In this document: piece by piece, positions 8,957 to 17,870 of the stretch
How the letters are laid out: the number at the start of each line of letters is the position of its first letter
How positions within the stretch are numbered: the first letter of the stretch is position 1
From: CBDFKV01 sp965249035
Lineage (GTDB): Bacteria > Pseudomonadota > Gammaproteobacteria > Arenicellales > Poriferihabitantaceae
Length of the DNA stretch: 64,000 bases
Assembly: GCA_965249035.1 (NCBI GenBank)
Contig: CBDFKV010000006.1
Span: 496,001 to 560,000, forward strand
Direction of reading: 5' to 3'
Program-made: the position numbers and the translations under genes
Notes under the pieces: model-generated
Database searches by the model: none
Seen by the model: the letters and a program-made list of their open reading frames with translations, nothing else
Told to the model about the DNA's origin: nothing

Positions 8957-9820
8957 ATGATCACTGAATTCTACATCGCCTCACCCGCGCTATACTATGC
9001 CCTGCTTGCAGCGCTCGGATTGATCGTTGGTAGCTTTTTGAATGTGGTCATTCACCGTCTGCCGGTCAGCCTACAACACGACTGGAAGTCGCAGTGCAGC
9101 GAACTACTCGAGCAACCCTTCGATAAGCCGCCTCCAGACAATATCGCCTTCCCCGGCTCACGTTGCCCCGAGTGCAAAACCCACATCCGCTTTTGGCAAA
9201 ATATCCCACTGATCAGCTATGTGTTCTTGCGCGGGAAATGCGCCAGTTGCGGCCAAAAAATTAGCTTGCGCTACCCTTTGGTAGAGCTGTTCACCGCGGC
9301 GCTAACCGTGCTGATTGGCTCGGCCTTCCCGAATACCGCACTGCCGTGGATGCTGGTGCTGAGCTGGGCTTTGATTGGCCTGACGTTTATCGACATTGAC
9401 TGTCAGCTCCTACCCGACATTATCACCCTGCCGCTGCTGTGGCTTGGCTTAATTTATCACGCCAGCAGCGACACTTTAGTAGACCCGGCCGACGCCATCA
9501 TCGGCGCTGCGATCGGCTATTTGTCGTTGTGGTTGCTGTATCACGTTTATCGCCTAGCAACCGGCAAGCACGGCATGGGCTATGGGGATTTCAAGCTATT
9601 CGCTGTGGCTGGCGCCTGGCTGGGTTGGCAATCATTGCCCATCGTCATTCTGATTGCTGCGGTGGTTGGTAGTATTGTCGGTATCGCTCAGATGGCTTTT
9701 CAAGACAAAGGCCGCCACACCGCTATTTCATTTGGCCCTTACCTCGCACTGGGTCTGTTGGTGACGCTGATTTGGGGCAATCAAATCTACGAAGCCTATA
9801 TTGCTTTTTTGCTACGTTGA
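8957..9820 (+). CDS. pilD: Prepilin peptidase / N-methyltransferase PilD
   Basis: Integral membrane aspartyl protease that removes the leader of PilA-type prepilins and N-methylates the new Phe. The 287-residue protein has the GSFLNVVIHRLP motif near the N-terminus and two CxxC pairs (CPEC and CASC) that bind zinc in the methyltransferase loop. The catalytic Asp residues lie in FIDIDCQLLPD and GMGYGDFKL. Seven or eight membrane segments are apparent. Last gene of pilBCD. Confidence 0.95.
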   Translation: MITEFYIASPALYYALLAALGLIVGSFLNVVIHRLPVSLQHDWKSQCSELLEQPFDKPPPDNIAFPGSRCPECKTHIRFWQNIPLISYVFLRGKCASCGQKISLRYPLVELFTAALTVLIGSAFPNTALPWMLVLSWALIGLTFIDIDCQLLPDIITLPLLWLGLIYHASSDTLVDPADAIIGAAIGYLSLWLLYHVYRLATGKHGMGYGDFKLFAVAGAWLGWQSLPIVILIAAVVGSIVGIAQMAFQDKGRHTAISFGPYLALGLLVTLIWGNQIYEAYIAFLLR

Positions 9821-9870
9821 TAGGGCTGAGTTGTATGCCCCGCCAAGCTCTCATCGCTAGGCCGTAGTTG

Positions 9871-11070
9871 ATGACTAAATCGGCCTCTCGTTCCGTACTG
9901 CTTATCATTATTGCCGGCACTTTAATCCTGGCAGTCAATATGGGTGTACGCCAGGCGATGGGCTTATTAATCCCTAATATGGCAATGGAGCTGGGTTGGT
10001 CGATGGCCAATTTATCCTTCGCCTTTGCGGTACAAAATTTAGTTTGGGGTGGTTTTGCACCCATTGCCGGCCTGCTCGCAGAACGCTATGGCACCGTCAA
10101 AGTACTGTGGCTGGGTGCGATAATCTATGCTTTGGGCTTGGCTGGCACCGCCGTCACCCAATCACCCTGGCTATATCATGCCAGTAACGGCCTCTTGATC
10201 GGCATAGGCACTGGCGCGACCACCTACCCAATTGTGTTGGCTGCAGTCGGAAAAAGAGTCAGCGAAGCCAAGCGCTCACTGCTGCTTGGGGTAGTCAGCG
10301 CCGGTGGTTCCTTCGGTCAATTCGCGTTCGCCCTGATAACGGAATGGAGTAATACCCACTACGGCTGGCGATTATCAATCTGGTTGATGGCTACTGCTAT
10401 CGCACTAATTGTCTTAGCTGCCCCAGCGTTACGCAACCACGCCACTAGCGAAGTAACGGCCAGCAAAGCCTCCATCAATGCAGCCAGCAATGCCTACCGA
10501 GATCAGCGCTTATGGTTGCTAGCTATCGGCTTTTTTGTTTGTGGCTTCCATGTCGCTTTTATTACCGTTCATTTGCCCAATCTGGTCGCCTTGTGCGGGC
10601 TCGCACCTGCGGTTGCAGCCAGTTCACTGGCACTCATTGGCTTGGTTAACGTCATCGGCACCATCGGCGCAGGCTGGTTAGGTGGGCGTTTTCATAAGCC
10701 CTATTTGCTTTCTGGCATCTATGGCGCTCGCGCCCTACTGATCATCGTTTTTCTGTTTGCACCCAAAACTGAGGTGGTGTTCTATAGCTTTTCAGCCATT
10801 ATGGGCATGCTGTGGTTATCGACCGTGCCGCTCACCAGCGGCGCAGTCGCGCAATATTTTGGCACCCAAAAGCTGGCCAGCTTATTTGGGCTGGTAATGT
10901 TCAGCCATCAAATTGGCGCCTTCGTTGGTGCACTGCTCGCTGGCTGGATTTACGACCTCACCCAGTCCTACGACATAGCCTGGATGATTAGTGCTGCGCT
11001 CGGCCTATTGGCCGCAGCCATCCACCTACCATTGCGGCCCGGTGTGCCTGCTGCGAGCACACCAAGCTAA
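9871..11070 (+). CDS. MFS transporter
   Basis: Major facilitator superfamily carrier of 399 residues with 12 predicted membrane segments. The MFS signature GLLAERYGTVKVLW lies between helices 2 and 3. A TTG directly precedes the ATG chosen here. Its overall look is that of the oxalate/formate-antiporter-like group of carboxylate carriers. It lies 95 bp upstream of the FAD oxidoreductase and sarcosine oxidase genes on the same strand. It may therefore bring in a methylated amine or amino acid for that pathway; this substrate is inference. Confidence 0.8.
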   Translation: MTKSASRSVLLIIIAGTLILAVNMGVRQAMGLLIPNMAMELGWSMANLSFAFAVQNLVWGGFAPIAGLLAERYGTVKVLWLGAIIYALGLAGTAVTQSPWLYHASNGLLIGIGTGATTYPIVLAAVGKRVSEAKRSLLLGVVSAGGSFGQFAFALITEWSNTHYGWRLSIWLMATAIALIVLAAPALRNHATSEVTASKASINAASNAYRDQRLWLLAIGFFVCGFHVAFITVHLPNLVALCGLAPAVAASSLALIGLVNVIGTIGAGWLGGRFHKPYLLSGIYGARALLIIVFLFAPKTEVVFYSFSAIMGMLWLSTVPLTSGAVAQYFGTQKLASLFGLVMFSHQIGAFVGALLAGWIYDLTQSYDIAWMISAALGLLAAAIHLPLRPGVPAASTPS

Positions 11071-11165
11071 TGCGGCGTATTCAGGATATTTTTTGTCTGT
11101 TTTAGCAAAGCCTTAGCTACGGCAGCACACCACAATCGGGTTCTAACTACTTCCAGCTGAAATTC

Positions 11166-12509
11166 ATGGCATTCCCAGTAAATGCACCTTACCTCATTAT
11201 CGGTGCTGGCATCCACGGCTTAAGCACTGCTTACCACTTGGCGCTGGAACTCAAAGCCAAAGGAAAAGGCAGCGGTAGCGATATTTTGGTTATCGATAAA
11301 AGCGCCATTGGTGCGGGAGCCTCCGGCATTGCCTGCGGGGTAGTGCGAAACAATTACTTTCAGCCAGCCATGCGCGAATTGATGGCGCATAGCGTCAGCG
11401 TCTGGGACAGTGATGCCAGCGCTTATAGCTACCACCCGGTGGGCTATATGCAAATCAGCCCAGAATCGATGCATGAAGACGTCGCCAGTATCGCCCAACA
11501 GCAACGAGAAATTGGCTATGACTCGGTATTCATCGAAGGCGAACAGGACTCAACGACTTACATGAAAACGCTGTTTCATGACTGGCAAGCACAAGGCATC
11601 ACTTCTGTCTTGCACGAAAAGAAAGGCGGCTATGCCAACAACACCCGCGCACTGTACGGCCTCGCTAACAAGGCTGAAGCTGAAAACGTGCGAATTTTGA
11701 CCGGCGTTGAAGTCATTCATATCCATAGTGACGATGGCGCTAATAGTGTTAAATCCGTGGAAACCAACCAAGGCACGATTGCCTGTGAGCAACTCATCAT
11801 CGCGCCTGGCCCCTGGGCCAAGCAATTTTGGGACATGCTGGAGTTGCCCTCAACCGCCACCATTAAAGATGCGGATGGCCACTTGCATACCGACGTCCCG
11901 ATGTGGGTTTACTGGTCACTGCAAGAAGGTACCTTGGGGGTTGATCCTGATTTACAGAAAACCAACGATGGCACATTCCCGCCGGTGATTCATGTTGACT
12001 CCGATGCACCTCTGTATTCCGACGTCGATGGCTCCTTGATCACCGATGATATGTGGGGTATTTACTACAAGCCTGATTTTCATTTTGGTGGCATCCAAGG
12101 GGGTGCTGCTCCGTTTCAAATAGGCACCCACCCTGATGCAGTCAAAGTTGATCCGTATGGCCCAGATTCACCCGAGTTTATTGTTGGCGACGAATTTGCG
12201 CACCTTTGGTGCTCAGCGCTCGCACATTGCCAAAAGCGCTTTGAAGGCCAAATCAAGCACTATAAAAATGAGGCATCGGGTGGTATTGGCGCGTTCACGC
12301 CCGATAGCTTTCCAGTCTTTGACTACGTTCGCGACAATTGCTATTTCATAGCCGATTCGAACCATGGCTACAAAATGATTGGGATCGGAAAGTTGGTGGC
12401 CGAAACCCTCTGCGGTAGCAACAGTGCTTTGTTAACCCCCTTTCGATTGGCGCGTTATGCCGAGGGGGCGCTGCACCCAACATCAAGCAGCCCTTTCCCC
12501 TGGAGTTAG
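11166..12509 (+). CDS. FAD-dependent oxidoreductase of the DAO family
   Basis: Soluble flavoenzyme of 447 residues with an N-terminal dinucleotide-binding motif (IIGAGIHGLSTAYHL) and the DAO fold of sarcosine, dimethylglycine and D-amino acid oxidases. The C-terminal GIGAFTPDSFPVFD and DSNHGYKMIGIGK segments contribute to the flavin site. It precedes soxB by 10 bp, so it is probably co-transcribed. It may act on a related N-methylated substrate feeding sarcosine oxidase, such as dimethylglycine, but the substrate cannot be read from the sequence. Confidence 0.8.
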   Translation: MAFPVNAPYLIIGAGIHGLSTAYHLALELKAKGKGSGSDILVIDKSAIGAGASGIACGVVRNNYFQPAMRELMAHSVSVWDSDASAYSYHPVGYMQISPESMHEDVASIAQQQREIGYDSVFIEGEQDSTTYMKTLFHDWQAQGITSVLHEKKGGYANNTRALYGLANKAEAENVRILTGVEVIHIHSDDGANSVKSVETNQGTIACEQLIIAPGPWAKQFWDMLELPSTATIKDADGHLHTDVPMWVYWSLQEGTLGVDPDLQKTNDGTFPPVIHVDSDAPLYSDVDGSLITDDMWGIYYKPDFHFGGIQGGAAPFQIGTHPDAVKVDPYGPDSPEFIVGDEFAHLWCSALAHCQKRFEGQIKHYKNEASGGIGAFTPDSFPVFDYVRDNCYFIADSNHGYKMIGIGKLVAETLCGSNSALLTPFRLARYAEGALHPTSSSPFPWS

Positions 12510-12519
12510 CGAGCCACTC

Positions 12520-13761
12520 ATGCCATTTGCTTTGCTCAAGCACGGTTTTAGCAAAACCCATACGACCAAGCCACACTTTGGCCCTGTTGCTGACCTAAAG
12601 AAGCACTACGACGTTGTGATTATTGGTGGCGGCGGTCACGCCTGCGCTACCGCTTATTACCTGTCTAAATATCAGGGTGTTAAAAACGTCGCAATCCTGG
12701 AAAAAGGCTATTTAGCGGGCGGTAATACCGCTCGCAATACCGCGGTCATTCGCTCCAATTACATCACCGAAGCGGGGGTCAATTTCTATCATGAGTCCCT
12801 GAAGTTATACCGCGATCTCAGTAATGAGCTGGGCTATAACATCATGTGGGAACAGCGCGGCCAACTCACACTCGCTGCCACCGATGCCGCTATGCGTGGG
12901 ATGCGTTGGCGAGCTGAAGTCAATCAACAGCTGGGAGTGAACTCAGAAGTAGTGGATGAAGCGGGAGTGCGTGAACTGGTACCCGACTTAAATCTATCGC
13001 GCCAGGCCCGATACCCGATTTTAGGTGGCTTATGGCACGCTGATGGGGGCACGGCACGACACGATGCGGTCGCTTGGGGCTACGCCAAAGGTGCGGTTGA
13101 AAATGGCGTCGAAATCCACCAACTGACCGAAGTGACCGGGTTTGAGATTACCAACAACAAGATCAAATCAATCAAGACCAACCGCGGCAATATCGAGTGC
13201 GGGATTGCTGTACAAGCGGTCGCCGGGATGAGTTCTCACGTGGCCAAAATGGCGGGGATTAAACTGCCCATTCACAGCTATCCGCTACAGGCAATGGTAA
13301 CACAGCCCTTAAAGCCCTTTCTTAACCCACACGTCAGCGCCCCGCACGTACACGTGTATGTGCATCAGACTTCGCGTGGCGAGCTGGTGATTGGCGGTGG
13401 CTCTGATCCATATGCGCTTTATAACACCCGCTCAACGCTGGAGATGAAAGAATCGCTGGCGGCGGCTGTACTGGAACTATTTCCGTTCATGAGCGAAGTC
13501 CGCTTAATGCGCCAATGGGCCGGTATCACCGACATGACCCAGGACTACAGCCCAATCATGGGCATCAGCCCCGTCGACAACTACTATTTGGATGCAGGCT
13601 GGGGCACCTGGGGCTTTAAAGCCACGCCTATCGTTGGCAAAACCATGTCCGAGCTAATCGCTACCGGTCGCGTCCCCGACTTGATTGCGCCGTTTTGCCT
13701 GGATCGCTTTTATCGCTTTCAGCAAGTTAACGAAGCTGGCGCCACAGCGGCCAGCCACTAA
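12520..13761 (+). CDS. soxB: Sarcosine oxidase beta subunit
   Basis: FAD-binding catalytic subunit of heterotetrameric sarcosine oxidase, which converts sarcosine, O2 and tetrahydrofolate to glycine, H2O2 and methylene-THF. I start at the ATG at 12520 (MPFALLKHGF), the usual N-terminus, rather than an in-frame ATG at 12457 inside the preceding gene. The 413-residue product has VVIIGGGGHACATAYYL as its Rossmann motif and the NTAVIRSNY segment near the covalent FMN site. The C-terminal GWGTWGFKATP motif is family-typical. Confidence 0.92.
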   Translation: MPFALLKHGFSKTHTTKPHFGPVADLKKHYDVVIIGGGGHACATAYYLSKYQGVKNVAILEKGYLAGGNTARNTAVIRSNYITEAGVNFYHESLKLYRDLSNELGYNIMWEQRGQLTLAATDAAMRGMRWRAEVNQQLGVNSEVVDEAGVRELVPDLNLSRQARYPILGGLWHADGGTARHDAVAWGYAKGAVENGVEIHQLTEVTGFEITNNKIKSIKTNRGNIECGIAVQAVAGMSSHVAKMAGIKLPIHSYPLQAMVTQPLKPFLNPHVSAPHVHVYVHQTSRGELVIGGGSDPYALYNTRSTLEMKESLAAAVLELFPFMSEVRLMRQWAGITDMTQDYSPIMGISPVDNYYLDAGWGTWGFKATPIVGKTMSELIATGRVPDLIAPFCLDRFYRFQQVNEAGATAASH

Positions 13762-13773
13762 GGAGTTCAGGCA

Positions 13774-14076
13774 ATGAAACTAATGACCTGCCCTTTAAAT
13801 GGTGAGCGCAATCTATCTGAATTCACCTACGGTGGTGAAGTCCATGCGATGCCGGACCATCAGCACTGCTCCAGCGAAGAATGGGCTGAGTACTTGTTTT
13901 TCCATGACAACACTGCCGGTATCGTTCGTGAGTGGTGGTGCCATACAGCCAGCTCGTATTGGTTTATAGCCGAGCGCAATACCTTGAGCGACGACATACT
14001 ACGTACCTTTCCAGCCAACGAGTTGTTTTCAGAGCGACTAGAGTTTGCACAAGCTGTCGCGGCAGATGCCTCATGA
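13774..14076 (+). CDS. soxD: Sarcosine oxidase delta subunit
   Basis: Small zinc-binding subunit of heterotetrameric sarcosine oxidase. The 100-residue protein contains the family pattern CPLNGERN near the N-terminus, a central DHQHCSSEEWAEYLFFHDN segment and the REWWCHTA motif with the zinc-ligand Cys and His. The stop TGA overlaps the ATG of the alpha-subunit gene (ATGA), indicating translational coupling. Confidence 0.93.
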   Translation: MKLMTCPLNGERNLSEFTYGGEVHAMPDHQHCSSEEWAEYLFFHDNTAGIVREWWCHTASSYWFIAERNTLSDDILRTFPANELFSERLEFAQAVAADAS

Positions 14077-17003
14077 GCTACCGTCTCGACGCACCCTTTG
14101 GCTCCAATATTGACCGAGATCAACCGATCCATTTTCAATTTGAAGGTAAACAATACACGGGCTATCAAGGTGATACGCTGGCCAGTGCACTCATCGCCAA
14201 CGGCCAACACTTAATCTCGCGTAGCTTTAAATACCACCGCGCTCGCGGCTTATTGACCGCCGCAGGCCAAGATGCCAACAGCCTAGTGCAATTGCCGACC
14301 GAAGCCAATGTTTTGGCCGACAAATTGGCTATTACTCCAGGCCTCAACGCGACCGCGCAGCACTATAAAGGCTCGCTCGAAAAAGACCGTGCTGCGGTAG
14401 TGGAAAAATTCTCACGCTTCTTGCCGGTGGGCTTTTATTACAAGGCCTTCTTTCGGCCCAAAGGTGTGTGGGAAAAGCTGTGGGCACCGATTGTGCGAAA
14501 AAGCGCCGGGCTCGGCGTGATCAACAAATTGGCCTCTTCGCCCTATTACGACAAGCAATATCGATTTTACGATGTGGTAGTGGTGGGCGCTGGCCCTGCC
14601 GGAATGGAAGCTGCACTGTTAGCCGGTAACAATGGCGCCAGCGTCTTATTAATTGACGAAAACTCGCGGATTGGTGGCTCACTCAACTACGCCCGTTTCT
14701 TTTCTGATCGCCATCAAACCACAGTCATTCGTGATGAGCTGGCTGATACCGTCAACGGCGAGCCCAATATTGAAGTGATGACTGACTCAATCTGCAACGG
14801 CTGGTACGCCGATAATTGGCTGGCCGTCATCACTGGTAATCGTTTGTACAAAGTTCGCGCTAAATTGGTCGTAATGGCACCCGGATCAATTGAACAACCC
14901 GCCGTTTTTCATAACAACGACCTGCCTGGTATCATGCAAGGTTCCGCAGCGCAGCGCTTGATTCAACTCTATGGCGCTAAACCAGGCGACACTGCGGTGG
15001 TATTAGCCGCCAATGATGATGCGTATGGAGTGGCATTGGACTTGGATGAAGCGGGAGTCCGCATCGCAGCGATTGTTGATTTACGCAGCCAAACAACAGA
15101 TTTTATTAGCCATCAAGAATTAGCCAGCGAGGCACAATCACGCGGTTTCAACATCATACATCAACACGCGATTTACGCTGCGGTAGAAAATGCCGGTCGT
15201 AATCACGTCACAGCGGTTGAGATTCGCCCCATCATCGGCAAAGGCGAATGCGGTAAAACAGGCACACTGATCGATTGCGACTTGGTCTGTATGTCGACTG
15301 GTTACACGCCCACCTATCAGCTATTGTGCCAATCGGGCGCTAGCCTTAACTACGACGATGATCGTGCCATGTTTTCCATCAACAATTTGGGTGACCATCT
15401 ATTGATCGCCGGCTCGGTTAATAGCCGCAGTGATTTAGCGGCAGTCCGCGCTGAAGGACGCCACGCAGGCTGGCAAGCTTTGCGGCAACTGAATCTAGCC
15501 GCAGGGGCGGAGCCACAAATCCCTACATTCTCCAGCTCAGAGCAGGTGAACCACTCTTGGCCCATTTTCCCGCACCCTAAAGGCAAAGAATTCGTTGATT
15601 ATGATGAAGATTTAACCATCAGCGATATTCGTAATGCAGTCAAAGACGGCTACCGCGATGTTCAACTGACCAAACGCTATTCAACCGTGGGTATGGGCCC
15701 GTCACAAGGCCGGCATTCAGCATTAACAGTCGCACGATTGGTTGCCGAAGCCACCCACCGCAGCGTTGCCGAAACCGGTGTTACCACCGCCAGACCGCCG
15801 TTTGGTCCGGAAAAACTGGGCGTGCTCGCTGGTCGCTCATTTTATCCTGAACGCCACAGCAATATGCATCATCGTCATCTAGAAATGGGTGCACAAATGC
15901 TGTTGGCAGGTGCGTGGCTGCGCCCAGCCTACTTTGGCCCCATCGGTGCGCGCGACCAATGCATGGCTGATGAGTCCGTCAATGTGCGCAATAATGTTGG
16001 TATTGTTGATGTCTCCACCCTGGGCGGAATTGAAGTGCGCGGCCCCGACGCTGCTGTATTGATGGAGCGCTTGTATACCTGGAATTTCGCCAAACAACCC
16101 ACCGGCCGGGCGCGTTATGCGCTGTTATGTAACGAAGCAGGCGTGGTCATCGACGACGGCGTTGCCTGCCGGTTAAGCAAGCAACACTACTATGTCACCG
16201 CTACCACTGGTGGCGTTGATCGCGTGTATCAATCTATGTTGAAATGGAATGCACAGTGGCGTCTGGATGTTGACGTGGCGAACGTTACCGCGGCTTGGTG
16301 CGGCATCAACATAGCCGGGCCAAAGTCGCGTGATGTCATCACTCGGGTATGCCGTGATGTTGATTTCTCGGCTGATGCATTCCCCTATATGGGTATTCGT
16401 GAAGGCACTGTTGCGGGAATCCCTGCGCGACTGATAAGGGTGGGTTTTGTCGGTGAGCTTGGTTATGAGATCCACGTTCCGCAACACTACGGCGAAGCCC
16501 TATTAGATGCCATGATGGAAGCGGGTAGACCAGAAGGAATTCAACCCTTTGGAATAGAAGCACAGCGTTTGTTACGGCTGGAAAAAGGTCACATTATCAT
16601 CGGCCAAGATACTGATGCGATGACGACTCCAGATGAAGTCAATATGGGCTGGGCCTTGGGCAAAAACAAGCCCTTTTTCATCGGTCAGAGAACCTTACAA
16701 GAGTTAAGTCAGCAGGTATCTATACGCCGACTCGTGGGCTTTGTGGTTGACGACCTCAAGGCACCGATACCTCGAGAAGCGCACTTAGTGATGACGGGTG
16801 AGCACATGAGTGGCAGAGTTACTTCCTGTTATTTCTCACCCACATTAGGAAAGCCCATTGGCCTAGCTTACGTAACACCTGAGGAAGCCGAGCCTGACAC
16901 TGCCATCACTATCAAATCAACCGGTGGCGTGTTAGTGACCGCCACAATCGTCACGCTGCCTTTCTACGATCCTGACAATGCCCGTCAAGCGCTTAAATCA
17001 TGA
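14073..17003 (+). CDS. soxA: Sarcosine oxidase alpha subunit
   Basis: Large subunit of heterotetrameric sarcosine oxidase. I start at the ATG at 14073 (MSYRLDAPFG), which overlaps the soxD stop; earlier in-frame starts lie within soxD. The 976-residue protein has an N-terminal domain of the Fer2-like type and an NAD-binding pyridine-nucleotide-disulfide oxidoreductase domain (VVVGAGPAGMEAALLAG, about residue 170). The C-terminal third is a GcvT-like folate-binding domain (from about residue 620) that takes up the methyl carbon as methylene-THF. Same symbol as, but unrelated to, the cytochrome SoxA at 3242. Confidence 0.94.
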   Translation: MSYRLDAPFGSNIDRDQPIHFQFEGKQYTGYQGDTLASALIANGQHLISRSFKYHRARGLLTAAGQDANSLVQLPTEANVLADKLAITPGLNATAQHYKGSLEKDRAAVVEKFSRFLPVGFYYKAFFRPKGVWEKLWAPIVRKSAGLGVINKLASSPYYDKQYRFYDVVVVGAGPAGMEAALLAGNNGASVLLIDENSRIGGSLNYARFFSDRHQTTVIRDELADTVNGEPNIEVMTDSICNGWYADNWLAVITGNRLYKVRAKLVVMAPGSIEQPAVFHNNDLPGIMQGSAAQRLIQLYGAKPGDTAVVLAANDDAYGVALDLDEAGVRIAAIVDLRSQTTDFISHQELASEAQSRGFNIIHQHAIYAAVENAGRNHVTAVEIRPIIGKGECGKTGTLIDCDLVCMSTGYTPTYQLLCQSGASLNYDDDRAMFSINNLGDHLLIAGSVNSRSDLAAVRAEGRHAGWQALRQLNLAAGAEPQIPTFSSSEQVNHSWPIFPHPKGKEFVDYDEDLTISDIRNAVKDGYRDVQLTKRYSTVGMGPSQGRHSALTVARLVAEATHRSVAETGVTTARPPFGPEKLGVLAGRSFYPERHSNMHHRHLEMGAQMLLAGAWLRPAYFGPIGARDQCMADESVNVRNNVGIVDVSTLGGIEVRGPDAAVLMERLYTWNFAKQPTGRARYALLCNEAGVVIDDGVACRLSKQHYYVTATTGGVDRVYQSMLKWNAQWRLDVDVANVTAAWCGINIAGPKSRDVITRVCRDVDFSADAFPYMGIREGTVAGIPARLIRVGFVGELGYEIHVPQHYGEALLDAMMEAGRPEGIQPFGIEAQRLLRLEKGHIIIGQDTDAMTTPDEVNMGWALGKNKPFFIGQRTLQELSQQVSIRRLVGFVVDDLKAPIPREAHLVMTGEHMSGRVTSCYFSPTLGKPIGLAYVTPEEAEPDTAITIKSTGGVLVTATIVTLPFYDPDNARQALKS

Positions 17004-17689
17004 CTTCCACCCCACCTCTTCGCAGCCCGTTAGAGCGATCACACCGCGCCTCAGGGGCCACCTTCAAAGCAGTCAATGACAGTATTATCGTTAGCCATTT
17101 TGATTCGCCCGCTGCAGAAATAAACCAAGCAAAGTCCCTGGCAATTGCTGATTTGTGCGCACTACCGCGTACTGGATATAAGTCAAGACACGCACCCCAG
17201 TGGTTACAAAACCAAGAAGTAATCCTTCCAGACAAACCTAACCAGTGCGTCGCTCAGCCTGATGGTTCGCTGGTCGCTAGTTTGTCCAACGATGAACATC
17301 TCATATTAAGCGCCCTTGATGGTCAAGCTACTGGAATAGAAACGCTCGACGCCGATTGGCATCAGCAAGACGACCACCTATGCTATCAACTACCGCGCGC
17401 ACACAGCCATACTTGGCTGGCAATTAGTGGCCAACACGCAGCCGCGATGTTGGCAAAATTATGCGGTGTTGACTTGCGTGAAAAAGTATTTGCCGAAGGC
17501 CGCGTGGCACAAACATCGGTCGCTCGCCTTAGTGCTATCGTGATTCGACCACCCGCCGCCAAAACCGACCTGTTCTACCTATTGGCCGACGCTGCCTCCA
17601 GCGATTATCTGTGGATGTGCTTGGTGGATGCCATGCAAGAGTGGAAGGGGAAAGCCGTAGGAGTTGATGCTATTGAGGCACAACTCTGA
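17000..17689 (+). CDS. soxG: Sarcosine oxidase gamma subunit
   Basis: Accessory subunit of heterotetrameric sarcosine oxidase. The ATG overlaps the alpha-subunit stop (ATGA). The 229-residue product is somewhat longer than many SoxG proteins but has the family's GcvT-like tail, with the CGVDLREKVFAEGRVAQTSVARLSAIVIR segment split by family-conserved Arg and Ser residues. Last gene of soxBDAG. Confidence 0.88.
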   Translation: MTSTPPLRSPLERSHRASGATFKAVNDSIIVSHFDSPAAEINQAKSLAIADLCALPRTGYKSRHAPQWLQNQEVILPDKPNQCVAQPDGSLVASLSNDEHLILSALDGQATGIETLDADWHQQDDHLCYQLPRAHSHTWLAISGQHAAAMLAKLCGVDLREKVFAEGRVAQTSVARLSAIVIRPPAAKTDLFYLLADAASSDYLWMCLVDAMQEWKGKAVGVDAIEAQL

Positions 17690-17870
17690 ACATGATTCAT
17701 TTCACTTGAGTGATATGTCGTCGACAAGACGCAAGTAAGTAACCACTGGCGCTGACAGATAAACCAATACCGGCACCGAGGTTTATAGTCTTGTTGGTAA
17801 CGTCTATTTGAATACCACAAACCCTAATAGTCGTGCTATCGGCCATTGCAGAAAAATCAGAGGACGAACG

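Noticed and set aside
17690..17870. Upstream start for the Rieske gene at 17808
   Set aside because: The extra 21 residues look unlike a protein N-terminus, and the ATG at 17871 has the better ribosome binding site.
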